This document shows positions 48,196 to 57,238 of a stretch of DNA of 64,000 bases, piece by piece (positions within the stretch are counted from its first letter, which is position 1; every line of letters begins with the position of its first letter). Under the pieces are notes generated by a model. The model did no database searches, was not told the origin of the DNA, and saw only the letters and a program-made list of their open reading frames with translations. The stretch is from NCBI RefSeq assembly GCF_031157255.1, contig NZ_JAVIFX010000014.1:62001-126000 (forward strand), given 5' to 3'. A program made the translations under genes and the position numbers. Source of the DNA: Bradyrhizobium sp. LHD-71. GTDB taxonomy: Bacteria > Pseudomonadota > Alphaproteobacteria > Rhizobiales > Xanthobacteraceae.

Positions 48196-48704
48196 TGGGA
48201 CCGGTCGTTGACACGATGTGTCACTGCCGCCTTGCGGCGGCGACGTCACCACCGGTCGCTGCCACGCCGCGAGCCGCGCAGGCGGTGAAACGCATGCTGG
48301 TGTTCGTCCTGCTCGGGCCGCTGGTCGCGGGCATCATCCTCGGCGACTGGGGTTTCTTTCTCGGCATGCCGCTGGATCAGGCGCTGTTCGTGCTCCACTG
48401 GAGCGTGGTCCTCTCCTACATCTTCGGCGTCGTCCCGGCGTTCCTGACCTCGCTCGTCGATATCGCGCTGGCAAGGACCCGCATCGGATCATGGCCGCGC
48501 GCCGCCATGGCCGCGCTCGGCGGACTGATGATCAGCGGCAGCGTGCCGTCAGCCTTCGCGCAGATGGCCGCACTTCACGGAAGCAGCGCCAGAAGCTTCA
48601 TCGCCGTCGGCCTTCTCGGCGCGGTGTGCGGCGGCGTGTGCTCGTATGTCTGCGGACGGGATGAGGGGCGCGGCCCGGATGAACGGGCGGCTTCGCGGAT
48701 ATGA
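48192..48704 (+). CDS. DUF5413-like membrane protein
   Basis: 170 aa; the ATGA overlap couples it to the DUF6456-type gene. Four hydrophobic segments (about 35-58, 68-92, 104-125, 138-160), ending with FIAVGLLGAVCGGVCSYVCG. Its last third is duplicated in degenerate form at about 53580-53690, on the other side of the pilus cluster. Function unknown. Confidence 0.8.
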   Translation: MMGPVVDTMCHCRLAAATSPPVAATPRAAQAVKRMLVFVLLGPLVAGIILGDWGFFLGMPLDQALFVLHWSVVLSYIFGVVPAFLTSLVDIALARTRIGSWPRAAMAALGGLMISGSVPSAFAQMAALHGSSARSFIAVGLLGAVCGGVCSYVCGRDEGRGPDERAASRI

Positions 48705-48837
48705 CGACTGTCATTCTTCGCGCACTCACAAATCGCTTGCCAGAGGGTGTGGAAACGTTTCTTCCATTAACTGAACATTAACCATACGACCACAGTCTGC
48801 ATCGCGGGCAGGGGTAGAGCGGAGAGCTTACCCCGAC

Positions 48838-49470
48838 ATGAAACGTACACATTTTCATAGCCGGCCGTCGCGGCCATTGCTTCTCGTTCCGGCCGCGCGC
48901 GCTCAGGTGCAAGGTGCGGCGCGGCGACGAATTCCTTCCCCGGGTGGCTGCAACACGGCCACCAGCCGGGCTCCGGCGACGATGCTCTGCGCGCTGGCCG
49001 GACTCGGGGTGGTAGCGATCGTCGTTCCGCAACGTGCTCACGCTGCAACCGCGACAGGCCAGTTCACGGTGCGAATCACAATCGCCGCGGAGTGCAGGGT
49101 CAATTCGGCGACTGATCTCGACTTTGGAACCAGCGGTGTCATTGCGGCAAACGTCGATGCCCAGAGCACCGTCACCGTCCAGTGCACCAACACGACTCCC
49201 TACACCGTCGGCATCAACGCCGGCACCGGGTCGGGAGCGACAATCGCCAATCGCCGCATGTCGGGACCAGGTGGCGCGACGCTCGGCTACGCAGTCTACC
49301 GCGACACGGCCCGCACGCAGGTCTGGGGCGTGACGGTTGGCACCGACACCTTGGCGGGAACAGGCAATGGCAACGCGCAAGCGATTCCCGTCTATGGCCG
49401 TGTTCCGGCACAGGCGACGCCCGCGGCCGGAGCCTACACCGACACGCTCACGATCACGGTCACCTATTGA
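48838..49470 (+). CDS. Spore coat U domain pilin-like protein
   Basis: 210 aa; a shorter start at 48982 (MLCALAGLG) would give a clean signal peptide ending QRAHA, whereas the 48838 start adds about 48 basic residues. The mature domain has ITIAAECRVNSATDLDFGTSG, then TVTVQCTNTTPYTVGINAGTG, and a C-terminal YTDTLTITVTY with the donor-strand style ending. Structural subunit of a chaperone-usher-type fibre. Confidence 0.88.
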   Translation: MKRTHFHSRPSRPLLLVPAARAQVQGAARRRIPSPGGCNTATSRAPATMLCALAGLGVVAIVVPQRAHAATATGQFTVRITIAAECRVNSATDLDFGTSGVIAANVDAQSTVTVQCTNTTPYTVGINAGTGSGATIANRRMSGPGGATLGYAVYRDTARTQVWGVTVGTDTLAGTGNGNAQAIPVYGRVPAQATPAAGAYTDTLTITVTY

Positions 49471-49481
49471 GGCGCAGCGCC

Positions 49482-50204
49482 ATGGTGTGGATAAAGCCGA
49501 GTGCTCTTGCACTCATCGTCGTCTCATACGCGGTCCCTGGCGAAGCGGCATCGTTGCGCGTCGCTCCGACAACGCTGGAGCTTCTGGCGCCTGACAGCGC
49601 GGCCACGCTGACGCTGCGCAACGATGGGGACCAGCCCATCAACGTGCAGATCCGTGTGTTCCGCTGGACTCAGAATGGCGGCGTCGACCGGCTCGAACCG
49701 ACGACCGATGTCGTCGCGAGTCCCCCGGCTCGATCGCTCGCTCCGAATGCCGATTACGTCATCCGCGTCGTCCGTGTGAACAAGCAGCCGGTGACGGCCG
49801 AGGAAGCCTACCGCGTGGTGGCGGACGAACTGCCTGATCCGTCCCGGCGCAGAGCCGGCCTCGTCAACCTCGTGTTGCGCCATTCAGTGCCCGTGTTCTT
49901 CCGAAAACCCGACGCCAAGCAACCGCTCGTGTCGTGGTCGGTACGGCGCAAAGGCGACACGCTTGACGTAACGGCACAGAATGCGGGCCAGCAGCGGCTC
50001 AGGATTGCAGACCTTCGCCTTAAGGACAGCGGCCAGGACGTCGCGCTCCGCGAAGGGCTTGTCGGTTATGTTCTGGGCAATGCGACCGTGCAATGGTCGT
50101 TTCCCGCACGGGGCGCCAGCCTGTCCGGACGCACTGTAACGCTTTCGGCGAAGACCGACGGCGGACAAATTGATGCGACGGCCGCAGTGCAAAGCGGCCA
50201 GTGA
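49482..50204 (+). CDS. Periplasmic pilus chaperone (PapD-like)
   Basis: 240 aa. Signal peptide (SALALIVVSYAVPGEA), then RVAPTTLELLAPDSAATLTLRNDGDQPINVQIRVFRW and the G1-type strand region EEAYRVVADELPD, with a second Ig-like domain from about 130. It holds pilin subunits for the usher. 11 nt downstream of the coat-U gene and overlapping the usher gene. Confidence 0.9.
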   Translation: MVWIKPSALALIVVSYAVPGEAASLRVAPTTLELLAPDSAATLTLRNDGDQPINVQIRVFRWTQNGGVDRLEPTTDVVASPPARSLAPNADYVIRVVRVNKQPVTAEEAYRVVADELPDPSRRRAGLVNLVLRHSVPVFFRKPDAKQPLVSWSVRRKGDTLDVTAQNAGQQRLRIADLRLKDSGQDVALREGLVGYVLGNATVQWSFPARGASLSGRTVTLSAKTDGGQIDATAAVQSGQ

Positions 50205-52596
50205 GGTGGTTCTGCTGCTGGTCGGGCTTGCTGCGTCGGAGCGTGCGCAAGCTCAAGGACTCATGGACATCCCGCCGCCAGCGCCTTCGACTGTCGTCAG
50301 CACAAAAACCGCCGGCGACCTGCAGCTCAACGTCTCGGTCAACGACACGCCGATCAATCTCATCGGCTCATTCAGGCGGCTGCCGGATGGCTCGATCGCG
50401 GCCGCGCCGGAGGAGCTCAACGAACTTGGCTTGCTGCCTGCCAAAGGCAGGCCGGGCCCCGATGGACTCATCCGTCTGGATACGTTGCCGGGGGTAACCT
50501 ACCGTGTGGATGATGCCATGCAGGTCATCTGGATCAACGCGCCCGATGCGGTGCGACGTCCTCGCGTCATCAATCTGCGTCCTCACGATGATCACGCGCC
50601 CGAAGCGCAGCGTAGCTTCGGCGGCATCATCAACTACACGCTGTTCGCGGCCTCGGATGGGGACTTCTGGCGCGACATCAAAGCCTTCCAGGGTGTGTCC
50701 GGCGCATTCGAAGGTCGTCTGTTCAGTCCCTACGGCACGTTCAATCAATCCTTCATCGGCAGCACCGCGTCGGGCGAACTGGGCGGGTTCACGCGCCTCG
50801 ACACGACATGGAGCTATTCAAGCCCTCAGGACCTGATCACCTACCGCGCCGGCGACATGATCTCCGGTGGCCTGTCATGGACGCGGTCGGTGCGGATGGG
50901 AGGCATCCAGATCCAGCGCAACTTCGGTCTGCGACCTGATCTCGTGACGATGCCGATTCCCGTGCTGTCCGGCAGCGCAGCGGTGCCCTCGACCCTCGAT
51001 GTCTATACCCAGAACGTACGAACCTTTTCAGGCGCGGTTCCGGCAGGTCCCTATGAGGTCACCAACTTGCCTGTTGCCACCGGCGGCGGGACCGCGCGGG
51101 TCGTGCTGCGCGACGCGCTTGGCCGCGAAACAGTCACCACGCTGCCGTTCTACGTCTCGAGCCAGCTTCTCCAGGAAGGCCTCACCGATTTCTCGGCCGA
51201 GCTCGGCTTTGCGCGCCGGTTCTACGGGATCGCATCCAATGGCTACGATGGGCGCCCGGTGGCCTCAGGGAGCATGCGCTACGGTTTGACCGACTGGCTC
51301 ACGCTCGAAGGACATGCGGAAGGCGGAGCTGGTCTTCTCAATGGCGGTGTCGGCGCCTCGTTCGCGCTCGGTTCACGCGGCGTCGCGTCGCTCGCGGTCG
51401 CCGGCAGTCGCCTGAACGGACGGGCCGGCGGTCTCGTCAACGCCGCGATCGAGCTCAGCCTTGGGCAATTGTCGCTGTACGCGCGGACGCAGCGGACGTT
51501 CGGCGAGTACGATGACATTGCCTCGGTGACTGCGCCCGCTTTCGATCCCTGGCTCAACCATGACTTGAACGTCTTCAGCGCGAAAGTGCCGAAGGTGCTG
51601 GATCAGATCAGCGTCGGCATGCCGCTGCCCTTTGATCGGTCGAACCTCAACCTGAGCTACACTCAGCTCGAAAGTGCGTGGGGAGACCGCGACCGCATCG
51701 TCGGCTTGTCCTACAGCCGGGGCTTCGGCCGCAACGCCACGTTCTATGCCACCGCCTTCAAGAGCCTCGATGACCGCGACGGCTTCGGCGTGTTCGCCGG
51801 GATCTCGTTCCCCTTGGGCGATGACATCACGCTCTCAGGTGGCGTTCAGAATGGGCCGAACGGCACATCGGCGGTGGTGGATGCAATCAAGTCCGAGCGG
51901 CCGGAGGTGGGGAGCTACGGCTGGCGCGTCCGTGACGCGGAAGGCGGAACGACCGACCGTTCGGCGGCGGCGAGCTATCGCGGGTCGTTCGGCCGCGTGG
52001 AAGCCGGCGTTCAGCAGTTCGAGAACAGCGTTCGGGCAACGGCCCAGTTCGGAGGCTCCATCGCGTTCGCCGGTGGCGGCGTCTTCTTCGGCAATCGGAT
52101 CGACGACGCATTTGCCGTGGTGGATGCGGGGGCACCCGACGTCCTCGTGCGGTACGAGAACCGGCCGGTCGGCAAGACGAACGGCCGCGGGCTCATTCTC
52201 GTTCCCTATCTGAACTCCTACCAGAAGAACAAGATCTCGATCGACTCGGAGAAGCTGCCGGTCGATGCGGAAATCCCGACGACCGACAAGGTCGTCGTTC
52301 CGGCTGACCGCAACGGCGTGGTCGTGAAGTTCGGAGTCGAGCAGACGTCGGAGGCCGCGCTGATCACATTCGTGGATGCAAGTCGGAAACCCATCGACGT
52401 TGGGTCGCAGGGCATCCTTGAAGGTTCCGACGAGGGCTTCGTCGTCGGCTATGACGGGCAGTCCTATCTTCGCGACCTCAACGCACACAACGCCGTGCGG
52501 ATCGGTCTCGCGGGCGGCAACACGTGTCGCGCGGAATTTGACTACAGCCGGCAGCCGGGCGAGCAGGTCGCGATCAAAGACGTCGTCTGTCAATGA
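50173..52596 (+). CDS. Outer-membrane usher (FimD/PapC-like)
   Basis: 807 aa from ATG at 50173 (a TTG sits one codon earlier). After the signal (VVLLLVGLAASERAQA) come an N-terminal domain, a long beta-barrel (about 130-630, e.g. RSFGGIINYTLFAASDGDFW and GAVPAGPYEVTNLP) and C-terminal plug/beta domains (NGRGLILVPYLNSYQKNKISID). It assembles and exports coat-U subunits. Confidence 0.93.
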   Translation: MRRPQCKAASEVVLLLVGLAASERAQAQGLMDIPPPAPSTVVSTKTAGDLQLNVSVNDTPINLIGSFRRLPDGSIAAAPEELNELGLLPAKGRPGPDGLIRLDTLPGVTYRVDDAMQVIWINAPDAVRRPRVINLRPHDDHAPEAQRSFGGIINYTLFAASDGDFWRDIKAFQGVSGAFEGRLFSPYGTFNQSFIGSTASGELGGFTRLDTTWSYSSPQDLITYRAGDMISGGLSWTRSVRMGGIQIQRNFGLRPDLVTMPIPVLSGSAAVPSTLDVYTQNVRTFSGAVPAGPYEVTNLPVATGGGTARVVLRDALGRETVTTLPFYVSSQLLQEGLTDFSAELGFARRFYGIASNGYDGRPVASGSMRYGLTDWLTLEGHAEGGAGLLNGGVGASFALGSRGVASLAVAGSRLNGRAGGLVNAAIELSLGQLSLYARTQRTFGEYDDIASVTAPAFDPWLNHDLNVFSAKVPKVLDQISVGMPLPFDRSNLNLSYTQLESAWGDRDRIVGLSYSRGFGRNATFYATAFKSLDDRDGFGVFAGISFPLGDDITLSGGVQNGPNGTSAVVDAIKSERPEVGSYGWRVRDAEGGTTDRSAAASYRGSFGRVEAGVQQFENSVRATAQFGGSIAFAGGGVFFGNRIDDAFAVVDAGAPDVLVRYENRPVGKTNGRGLILVPYLNSYQKNKISIDSEKLPVDAEIPTTDKVVVPADRNGVVVKFGVEQTSEAALITFVDASRKPIDVGSQGILEGSDEGFVVGYDGQSYLRDLNAHNAVRIGLAGGNTCRAEFDYSRQPGEQVAIKDVVCQ

Positions 52597-53570
52597 GACG
52601 AAGAGGGAAGGGCATGTTGCGATGGCCGCTCACATTGCTGTTGCTGCTCGCGTCGTCGGTTGCGGCCACGGCTCAGACTTGCAGTTACTCCGTCACGAAT
52701 GTGAATTTCGGATCGGTCAATGTCCTGTCGAGCGCTGCCATTGATACCACCGCAACGATCACCATCAACTGTAGCGGTGGCGCGGTGCTGGGCACTGTTC
52801 GGCTTTGCCCGAACCTCGGGGAAGGAAGCGGTGGCGCAACAGCCACGGTGCGACGGATGGCGATGGGCGGAAGCCTGTTGAACTACCAGCTTTATCAGGA
52901 CGCGGCACGAACCACCGTATGGGGCTCCTACCTCTGGTCATTCACCCCACGCCCGCCCAGCCTCTCACTGACCTTGAGCGCGTTGGGGAGTGGGTCGCTG
53001 ACACGCACGGTCTACGCGCGCCTCCCTGGCGCGCAGTCCACCGCGCCTCCCGGCGCCTATCTGTCCACCTTCTCGGCGACAAACGCGCAACTGCGTTATG
53101 CGCCGTGTGCCATCGTTGGTGGATGTCCTGCGTGTAGCGCAACCTTGGCCGGCGTCACCAACGCAAGCTTTACGGTGAATGCGACGGCGACGAGCAACTG
53201 CATCGTGACTGCGCAGAACGTCGACTTCGGCACCTCGGGCGTCCTCAGGAGCAACGTCGATGTGGCCGGGCAACTCACCGTCACCTGCACAGCCAACACG
53301 AGCTACACCGTCGGCCTCAACGGCGGCACCACCAACTCACCACCCGCAAGCCGGAAGATGACGAAGGGAGCGGAAGCCGTCACCTATGGTCTCTATAAGG
53401 ATGCGGCACGCGCCCAGATCTGGGGCGATGCCGCAACGCCGGGCAGCACCGTTCCCGGGACAGGCACGGGCCTTGCGCAAAACCTCGTCGTCTACGGCCG
53501 GGTCCCACCGCAAGCGACGCCGTCACCCGGCGCCTATTCGGACACGGTCGTGGTGACGGTGACGTATTGA
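52593..53570 (+). CDS. Double spore-coat-U domain protein
   Basis: 325 aa with an ATGA overlap to the usher gene. Signal peptide (LTLLLLLASSVAATAQ), then domain 1 (CSYSVTNVNFGSVNVL ... about 30-165) and domain 2 (NCIVTAQNVDFGTSGV ... about 205-325, ending YSDTVVVTVTY). The second domain is a near-relative of the single-domain protein at 48838-49470. The double domain suits a tip or adaptor subunit (inference). Confidence 0.9.
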   Translation: MRRRGKGMLRWPLTLLLLLASSVAATAQTCSYSVTNVNFGSVNVLSSAAIDTTATITINCSGGAVLGTVRLCPNLGEGSGGATATVRRMAMGGSLLNYQLYQDAARTTVWGSYLWSFTPRPPSLSLTLSALGSGSLTRTVYARLPGAQSTAPPGAYLSTFSATNAQLRYAPCAIVGGCPACSATLAGVTNASFTVNATATSNCIVTAQNVDFGTSGVLRSNVDVAGQLTVTCTANTSYTVGLNGGTTNSPPASRKMTKGAEAVTYGLYKDAARAQIWGDAATPGSTVPGTGTGLAQNLVVYGRVPPQATPSPGAYSDTVVVTVTY

Positions 53571-53579
53571 GGCACGGTT

Positions 53580-53690
53580 CGTCGTGCTGTGGTCGCGCTT
53601 CACAGCAGCAGCATGCGAAGCTTCATAGCCGTCGGCCTTCTCGGCGCGGTGTGCAGCGGTGTGTGTTCTTACGTTGCGGAGGACGCGAGG
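53580..53690 (+). pseudogene. Degenerate copy of the 3' end of the DUF5413-like gene
   Basis: Translates to VALHSSSMRSFIAVGLLGAVCSGVCSYV, against MAALHGSSARSFIAVGLLGAVCGGVCSYV in the gene at 48192-48704. At the base level, long runs such as GTCGGCCTTCTCGGCGCGG are shared with 48566-48655. The copy has no proper start and diverges after SYV, so it is a remnant. With the intact copy it brackets the pilus cluster. Confidence 0.75.
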
Positions 53691-53852
53691 CTGCAGGCCG
53701 GGCCACAACCGTGGGTCAATGTTGCCCATCCCTTTCGGCTTGATTGCGGGGGTCTTTTCGTTGGATTATGAAACTGATTTTTTAAAGTAAAATCATAAGT
53801 TTATTGGCGTGAGGCATGATTTTTTTGAACCTGCGGCGGAACTGCCGGTCAG

Positions 53853-53880
53853 GTTTCTGTTGACAGATGTCAACAGAAAC
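53853..53880. promoter_or_regulatory. Perfect 28-bp palindromic operator
   Basis: GTTTCTGTTGACA-GA-TGTCAACAGAAAC: two perfect 13-bp arms, ending 17 nt before the toxin-like gene start. Ideal position for autorepression of a toxin-antitoxin pair. Confidence 0.85.
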
Positions 53881-53897
53881 ATACATTTGGGCTCGTG

Positions 53898-54140
53898 ATG
53901 GCCAAGCGGCCGACGCACCCAAACAAAGAGATTGAGGCTGCCGTCGTGTACGCCGAATCCTTGGGTTGGAGGTTCCGCAAAATGGGGCATTGGGGCCGCC
54001 TCTTTTGCGCTCATGCAAATCAAGACGGCTGCCAGTTCGGCGTGAACAGCACTCCGCGGAGCGCTGACGCGCACCAAATTCGCCGTGCAGTCGATCGCTG
54101 CCCGCATAAAGAAGAGGAGAAGAACGGTGAAAGCGTTTGA
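53898..54140 (+). CDS. HicA-like small protein (candidate toxin)
   Basis: 80 aa. KEIEAAVVYAESLGWRFRKMGHWGRLFCAHANQDGCQFGVNSTPRSADAHQIRRAVDRC has the alpha-beta-beta layout and Gly/His-containing loop of HicA-type RNA-binding domains, plus two to three cysteines. It lies between a palindromic operator and a gene it overlaps by 14 nt. The surrounding sequence is visibly lower in GC, suggesting transfer. Toxicity is an inference. Confidence 0.7.
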   Translation: MAKRPTHPNKEIEAAVVYAESLGWRFRKMGHWGRLFCAHANQDGCQFGVNSTPRSADAHQIRRAVDRCPHKEEEKNGESV

Positions 54141-54666
54141 GTTCAGCGTCATCGCTTCGGGCCTCGATCCGAGTGCGGAGGACTTTGAGGCGCGGTTCTA
54201 TGAAGCGGGCTGCGACGACGCGTTGATAGCTTTCCAAAAGGGCCACATCATTGTGGACTTTGCTCGGGAGGCGGCGACGATTTATGAGGCGGTAGCATCG
54301 GCAGTGGAAAACGTTCTCAAAACTGGAGCGCGCGTCGACCGAATCGAACCTGATCCGCTTGTGAACCTGACGGACATCGCCGCTCGTTCCAAGCTGACGA
54401 GACAAGCCATTTCCAACTATGCCAAGGGCACGCGCAAGGATAACTTCCCAGCACCCGTCGCCCGCGTCACTTCCGAGACGCCGCTGTACGACTGGTCCGA
54501 TGTTTCTCATTGGCTTGCCAAAGAGAAAAAGATCGATCCTTCGGAGGCGATCTTCGCCAGCGTGGTGAAAGAAGCAAACGACGCAATTGAAAGCGGTGAG
54601 ACCCGGCTTGCTCTTCGCCTAAAGAAACGCGCGGAGGAAGAAGAGCGCGCGCTCGAAGCAGCATAA
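54127..54666 (+). CDS. Candidate HicB-like antitoxin with helix-turn-helix
   Basis: 179 aa from GTG. Residues about 1-70 (KAFEFSVIASGLDPSAEDFEARFYEAGCDD) form a HicB-like alpha/beta part; residues about 78-140 (PLVNLTDIAARSKLTRQAISNYAKGTRKDNFPAP) are an HTH, followed by a helical Glu-rich tail. The size, order, overlap with the preceding gene and upstream palindrome fit an autoregulating antitoxin. Confidence 0.72.
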   Translation: MKAFEFSVIASGLDPSAEDFEARFYEAGCDDALIAFQKGHIIVDFAREAATIYEAVASAVENVLKTGARVDRIEPDPLVNLTDIAARSKLTRQAISNYAKGTRKDNFPAPVARVTSETPLYDWSDVSHWLAKEKKIDPSEAIFASVVKEANDAIESGETRLALRLKKRAEEEERALEAA

Positions 54667-54686
54667 GTTTCGTCAGTCTTAAATTC

Positions 54687-55004
54687 CTATCTCGCCCGCG
54701 CGGCGCTGCGCAGGATCCAGAAATGGGCCGCCGCGATGATGATAGCGAACAGGGGCAGGCCGATCTCCGGCGAATCCACCCGCTCCGGCACGTAGATCGT
54801 TGCGGCCCAGATCGCCAGCCGCACGGCCAGCATGAGAACCACGGTACCCCAGAGCCCGATGCTCTTGGGCGCGTACCATGTGGGCTTGCCGTCGAGTCCC
54901 CACTGCATCGCTATGCGCTCGCTTCTGATGCGCGGCGCGTAGTGGAGACTACACGCGGCAACGAAGGCGACGGCAGGCCAGAACACCAGGTCAGCGGCTA
55001 GCAT
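54687..55004 (-). CDS. DUF1648-like membrane protein
   Basis: 105 aa from MLAADLVFW (AGAGGACG upstream). Three hydrophobic segments, with RIAMQWGLDGKPTWYAPKSIGLW resembling the DUF1648 signature (HW-x-DGxP). An alternative start at 55052 is less likely. Function unknown. Confidence 0.82.
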   Translation of the reverse strand: MLAADLVFWPAVAFVAACSLHYAPRIRSERIAMQWGLDGKPTWYAPKSIGLWGTVVLMLAVRLAIWAATIYVPERVDSPEIGLPLFAIIIAAAHFWILRSAARAR

Positions 55005-55058
55005 CGTTCGTCCTCTTGCAAGGCCGCCCGATTGGCGGCCGCGCGTCGTCACTCCGCG

Positions 55059-55208
55059 TCATTCGCCCTGGTGCGGGCTGCCGCCTTGACTGGATGTGTC
55101 GTGGTCGGCGCGGTCGCTCGGATTGGTTCGCCCTGACTTCACGAAGGCAAAGTACAGGAACGCCACGATCGCCGAAAATCCGAGAAGCGGCGCCACCCAG
55201 CCAGGCAT
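55059..55208 (-). CDS. 49-aa single-pass membrane protein
   Basis: MPGWVAPLLGFSAIVAFLYF, then FVKSGRTNPSDRADHDTSSQG. One helix and a polar tail. GGAG 6 nt before the ATG at 55208; a second ATG two codons earlier is possible. Upstream of the DUF1648-like gene on the same strand. Function unknown. Confidence 0.6.
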   Translation of the reverse strand: MPGWVAPLLGFSAIVAFLYFAFVKSGRTNPSDRADHDTSSQGGSPHQGE

Positions 55209-55438
55209 GACCATCTCCAGCAGTCGGCCGCATCAGTCGATGGGCCTTGCACTCTTATTCACAGACCGAGGCTCGATCGCAAACCGCGAAAGCATCCGGA
55301 TTTTTGACCCCTCGGGCCACTCCAGGCGGGACGACGGTATTATTACACCGGGAATCATTGGGTCACCCTGCCTTGACTCTTAACAGACTCTAAAGAGATA
55401 CTTTTCCGTACACTCTAGTTGGCGTAGCGTTTTGGACC
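55209..55438. other. Intergenic region
   Basis: 230 bases, AT-richer near 55380-55420 where the divergent promoters should lie. No gene. Confidence 0.4.
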
Positions 55439-55660
55439 ATGGCGACTGAACGAGCGGAAACGGACCGGATTCCGGTCACCCTGGCACTGTCGACGATCGG
55501 CTATCTCGAAAAGCTGGTCAGGCAGGGCACCCACGGCACCAGCGTTCCTGGCGTGGCCAAAACCCTCATCGAGGAGGGCATCCGGCTGGCGATCAAGGAC
55601 GGGCTGCTGTCGATCCGCGACAACCCCAGAGGCCCCAACAACAACAACGGGCATTCGTAA
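55439..55660 (+). CDS. Small soluble protein, possibly ribbon-helix-helix
   Basis: 73 aa. IPVTLALSTIGYLEKLVRQGTHGTSVPGVAKTLIEEGIRLAIKDG recalls RHH-type DNA-binding proteins (short strand, two helices). The tail is Asn/Gly-rich. It sits 20 nt upstream of gcrA on the same strand. The fold assignment is tentative. Confidence 0.65.
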   Translation: MATERAETDRIPVTLALSTIGYLEKLVRQGTHGTSVPGVAKTLIEEGIRLAIKDGLLSIRDNPRGPNNNNGHS

Positions 55661-55680
55661 CGCCCGGCAAAGAGCCAAGG

Positions 55681-56154
55681 ATGTCTTTGACCCCATCGCC
55701 CTGGACACCGGATCGCATCGCAGAACTCAGGCGCCTGTTCGAGGCGGGGTATAGCTGCAGCCAGATCGCGCGCGAGATCAGCGTCAGCCGCAACGCGGTG
55801 ATCGGCAAGCTGTCGCGCCTCGGGCTGAACCGGCCGCCCGGCGAACGCGGACCGCAAAACCGGCCGGGGCCGAAGCAGACGATCCGGCGCAGCCCCTTTC
55901 GCATGCTCAGCGTGGTGCGGGCAGGGGCAGACGGCAAAGCGCCGGTGGTGGACGACTACGTCGATGACGGCCAGCGCTGCTCGTTGTTCGAACTGAGTCC
56001 GCAGAGCTGCCGCTGGCCGATCGGCAGTCCGGGCGCAGACGATTTCGGTTTTTGCGGCAACGCGCCCGCCGCCGGCCTTCCTTATTGTCCGCACCACGCC
56101 CGCATGGCCTATCAGCCTGCCGCCCGCCGGCAGACGGGAACGGGCGGCCGCTAG
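55681..56154 (+). CDS. gcrA: GcrA cell-cycle regulator
   Basis: 157 aa. N-terminal SPWTPDRIAELRRLFEAGYSCSQIAREISVSRNAVIGKLSRLGL (residues 6-50) is the GcrA DNA-binding region. The C-terminal part has C-x8-C-type CSLFELSPQSCRWPIG and FCGNAPAAGLPYCPHHARMAY, the sigma-70-interacting end. GcrA works with methylated GAnTC sites to time cell-cycle genes. Length fits the family. Confidence 0.94.
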   Translation: MSLTPSPWTPDRIAELRRLFEAGYSCSQIAREISVSRNAVIGKLSRLGLNRPPGERGPQNRPGPKQTIRRSPFRMLSVVRAGADGKAPVVDDYVDDGQRCSLFELSPQSCRWPIGSPGADDFGFCGNAPAAGLPYCPHHARMAYQPAARRQTGTGGR

Positions 56155-56238
56155 CCGCATGCCGCGGCCGTCGCTGCAAGCGCGCCGCTTGCGCGTCATC
56201 TCAGCATGCTACGCGTCGCGCAGGTGAGAGACGCATCC

Positions 56239-57033
56239 ATGACAACGCCGTACGCTCCGAAACAGACAGCCGCGCGCGGGCGTACCGTTCAGATCGACAA
56301 CATCGAGATGTACTACGAGGAGCACGGAGCCGGAAAACCCCTGGTGCTGCTGCATGGGTTTGGCGGTTGTGCGCAGAACTGGCATCCCTTCACCGCGAGC
56401 CTCTCGGAGCGCCATCGACCGATCGTCGTGGATCTGCGTGGTCATGGTCACTCCACCAATCCCGGGAACACGTTCACACATCGCCAGGCGGCCAGTGACG
56501 TATTCCTTCTGCTTGACAAGCTTGGTGTCGATCGCTTCTCGGCGATGGGCATCAGCTCCGGCGGGATGACGCTGCTGCACATGGCAACGAGCCAACCCAA
56601 ACGCATCGACGCAATGGTGTTGATCAGTGCAACGACCCATTTCCCCGATCAGGCAAGGGCCATCATGCGCGGCGCTTCGCTCGGCACCATGCCGCAGCAG
56701 GTCCGGGACATGTATCGGGAGTGCGCAAGGCGCGGTGACGAACAGGTTCGCCAGCTCATTGCACAGTTCAACGCGTTGCAAGACAACCACGACGACATGA
56801 ATTTCACGGCACAAAGCCTGTCGACCATTTCAGCGCGGACGCTCGTTGTGCACGGCGATCGCGACCGCTTTTTCCCCGTTGAGATCGCTGTGGGCATGTC
56901 CCGTTCGATTCCGGATGCCGCTCTGTGGATCATTCCTGACGGCGAGCACGCGCCGATTTATGATCCCGCCGTTCCATTCACCTCGACGGCCCTGCAATTC
57001 CTCGATGGGCCGGACAGCAAGTTGCATCCGTAG
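56239..57033 (+). CDS. Alpha/beta hydrolase
   Basis: 264 aa from MTTPYAPKQT. Oxyanion region VLLHGFGG, nucleophile Ser in GISSGG (about 113), acid Asp in VVHGDRDRFFP and His in PDGEHAPIY. NWHPFTASLSERHRPIVVDLRGHGHS is typical of the family. Soluble; substrate unknown. Confidence 0.93.
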   Translation: MTTPYAPKQTAARGRTVQIDNIEMYYEEHGAGKPLVLLHGFGGCAQNWHPFTASLSERHRPIVVDLRGHGHSTNPGNTFTHRQAASDVFLLLDKLGVDRFSAMGISSGGMTLLHMATSQPKRIDAMVLISATTHFPDQARAIMRGASLGTMPQQVRDMYRECARRGDEQVRQLIAQFNALQDNHDDMNFTAQSLSTISARTLVVHGDRDRFFPVEIAVGMSRSIPDAALWIIPDGEHAPIYDPAVPFTSTALQFLDGPDSKLHP

Positions 57034-57238
57034 GATCGCGCGCAGATCAGACTTGCCCGCAATTCGGCGTCGTCCCAGCGCAGGCGGCGACCGAGTATTC
57101 GAGAGCGTCGGAGCTTGAGCGCAGACGCTGCGGGTTGCTGGATGCCCGCCGGAGCCTGTCCTCGGGCCGGCCGCGCTTCGCGCGGACCCGGGGGCGGGCA
57201 TGACGATGGAAATTCAGAAGTCATCACGCTGTAAGGTT

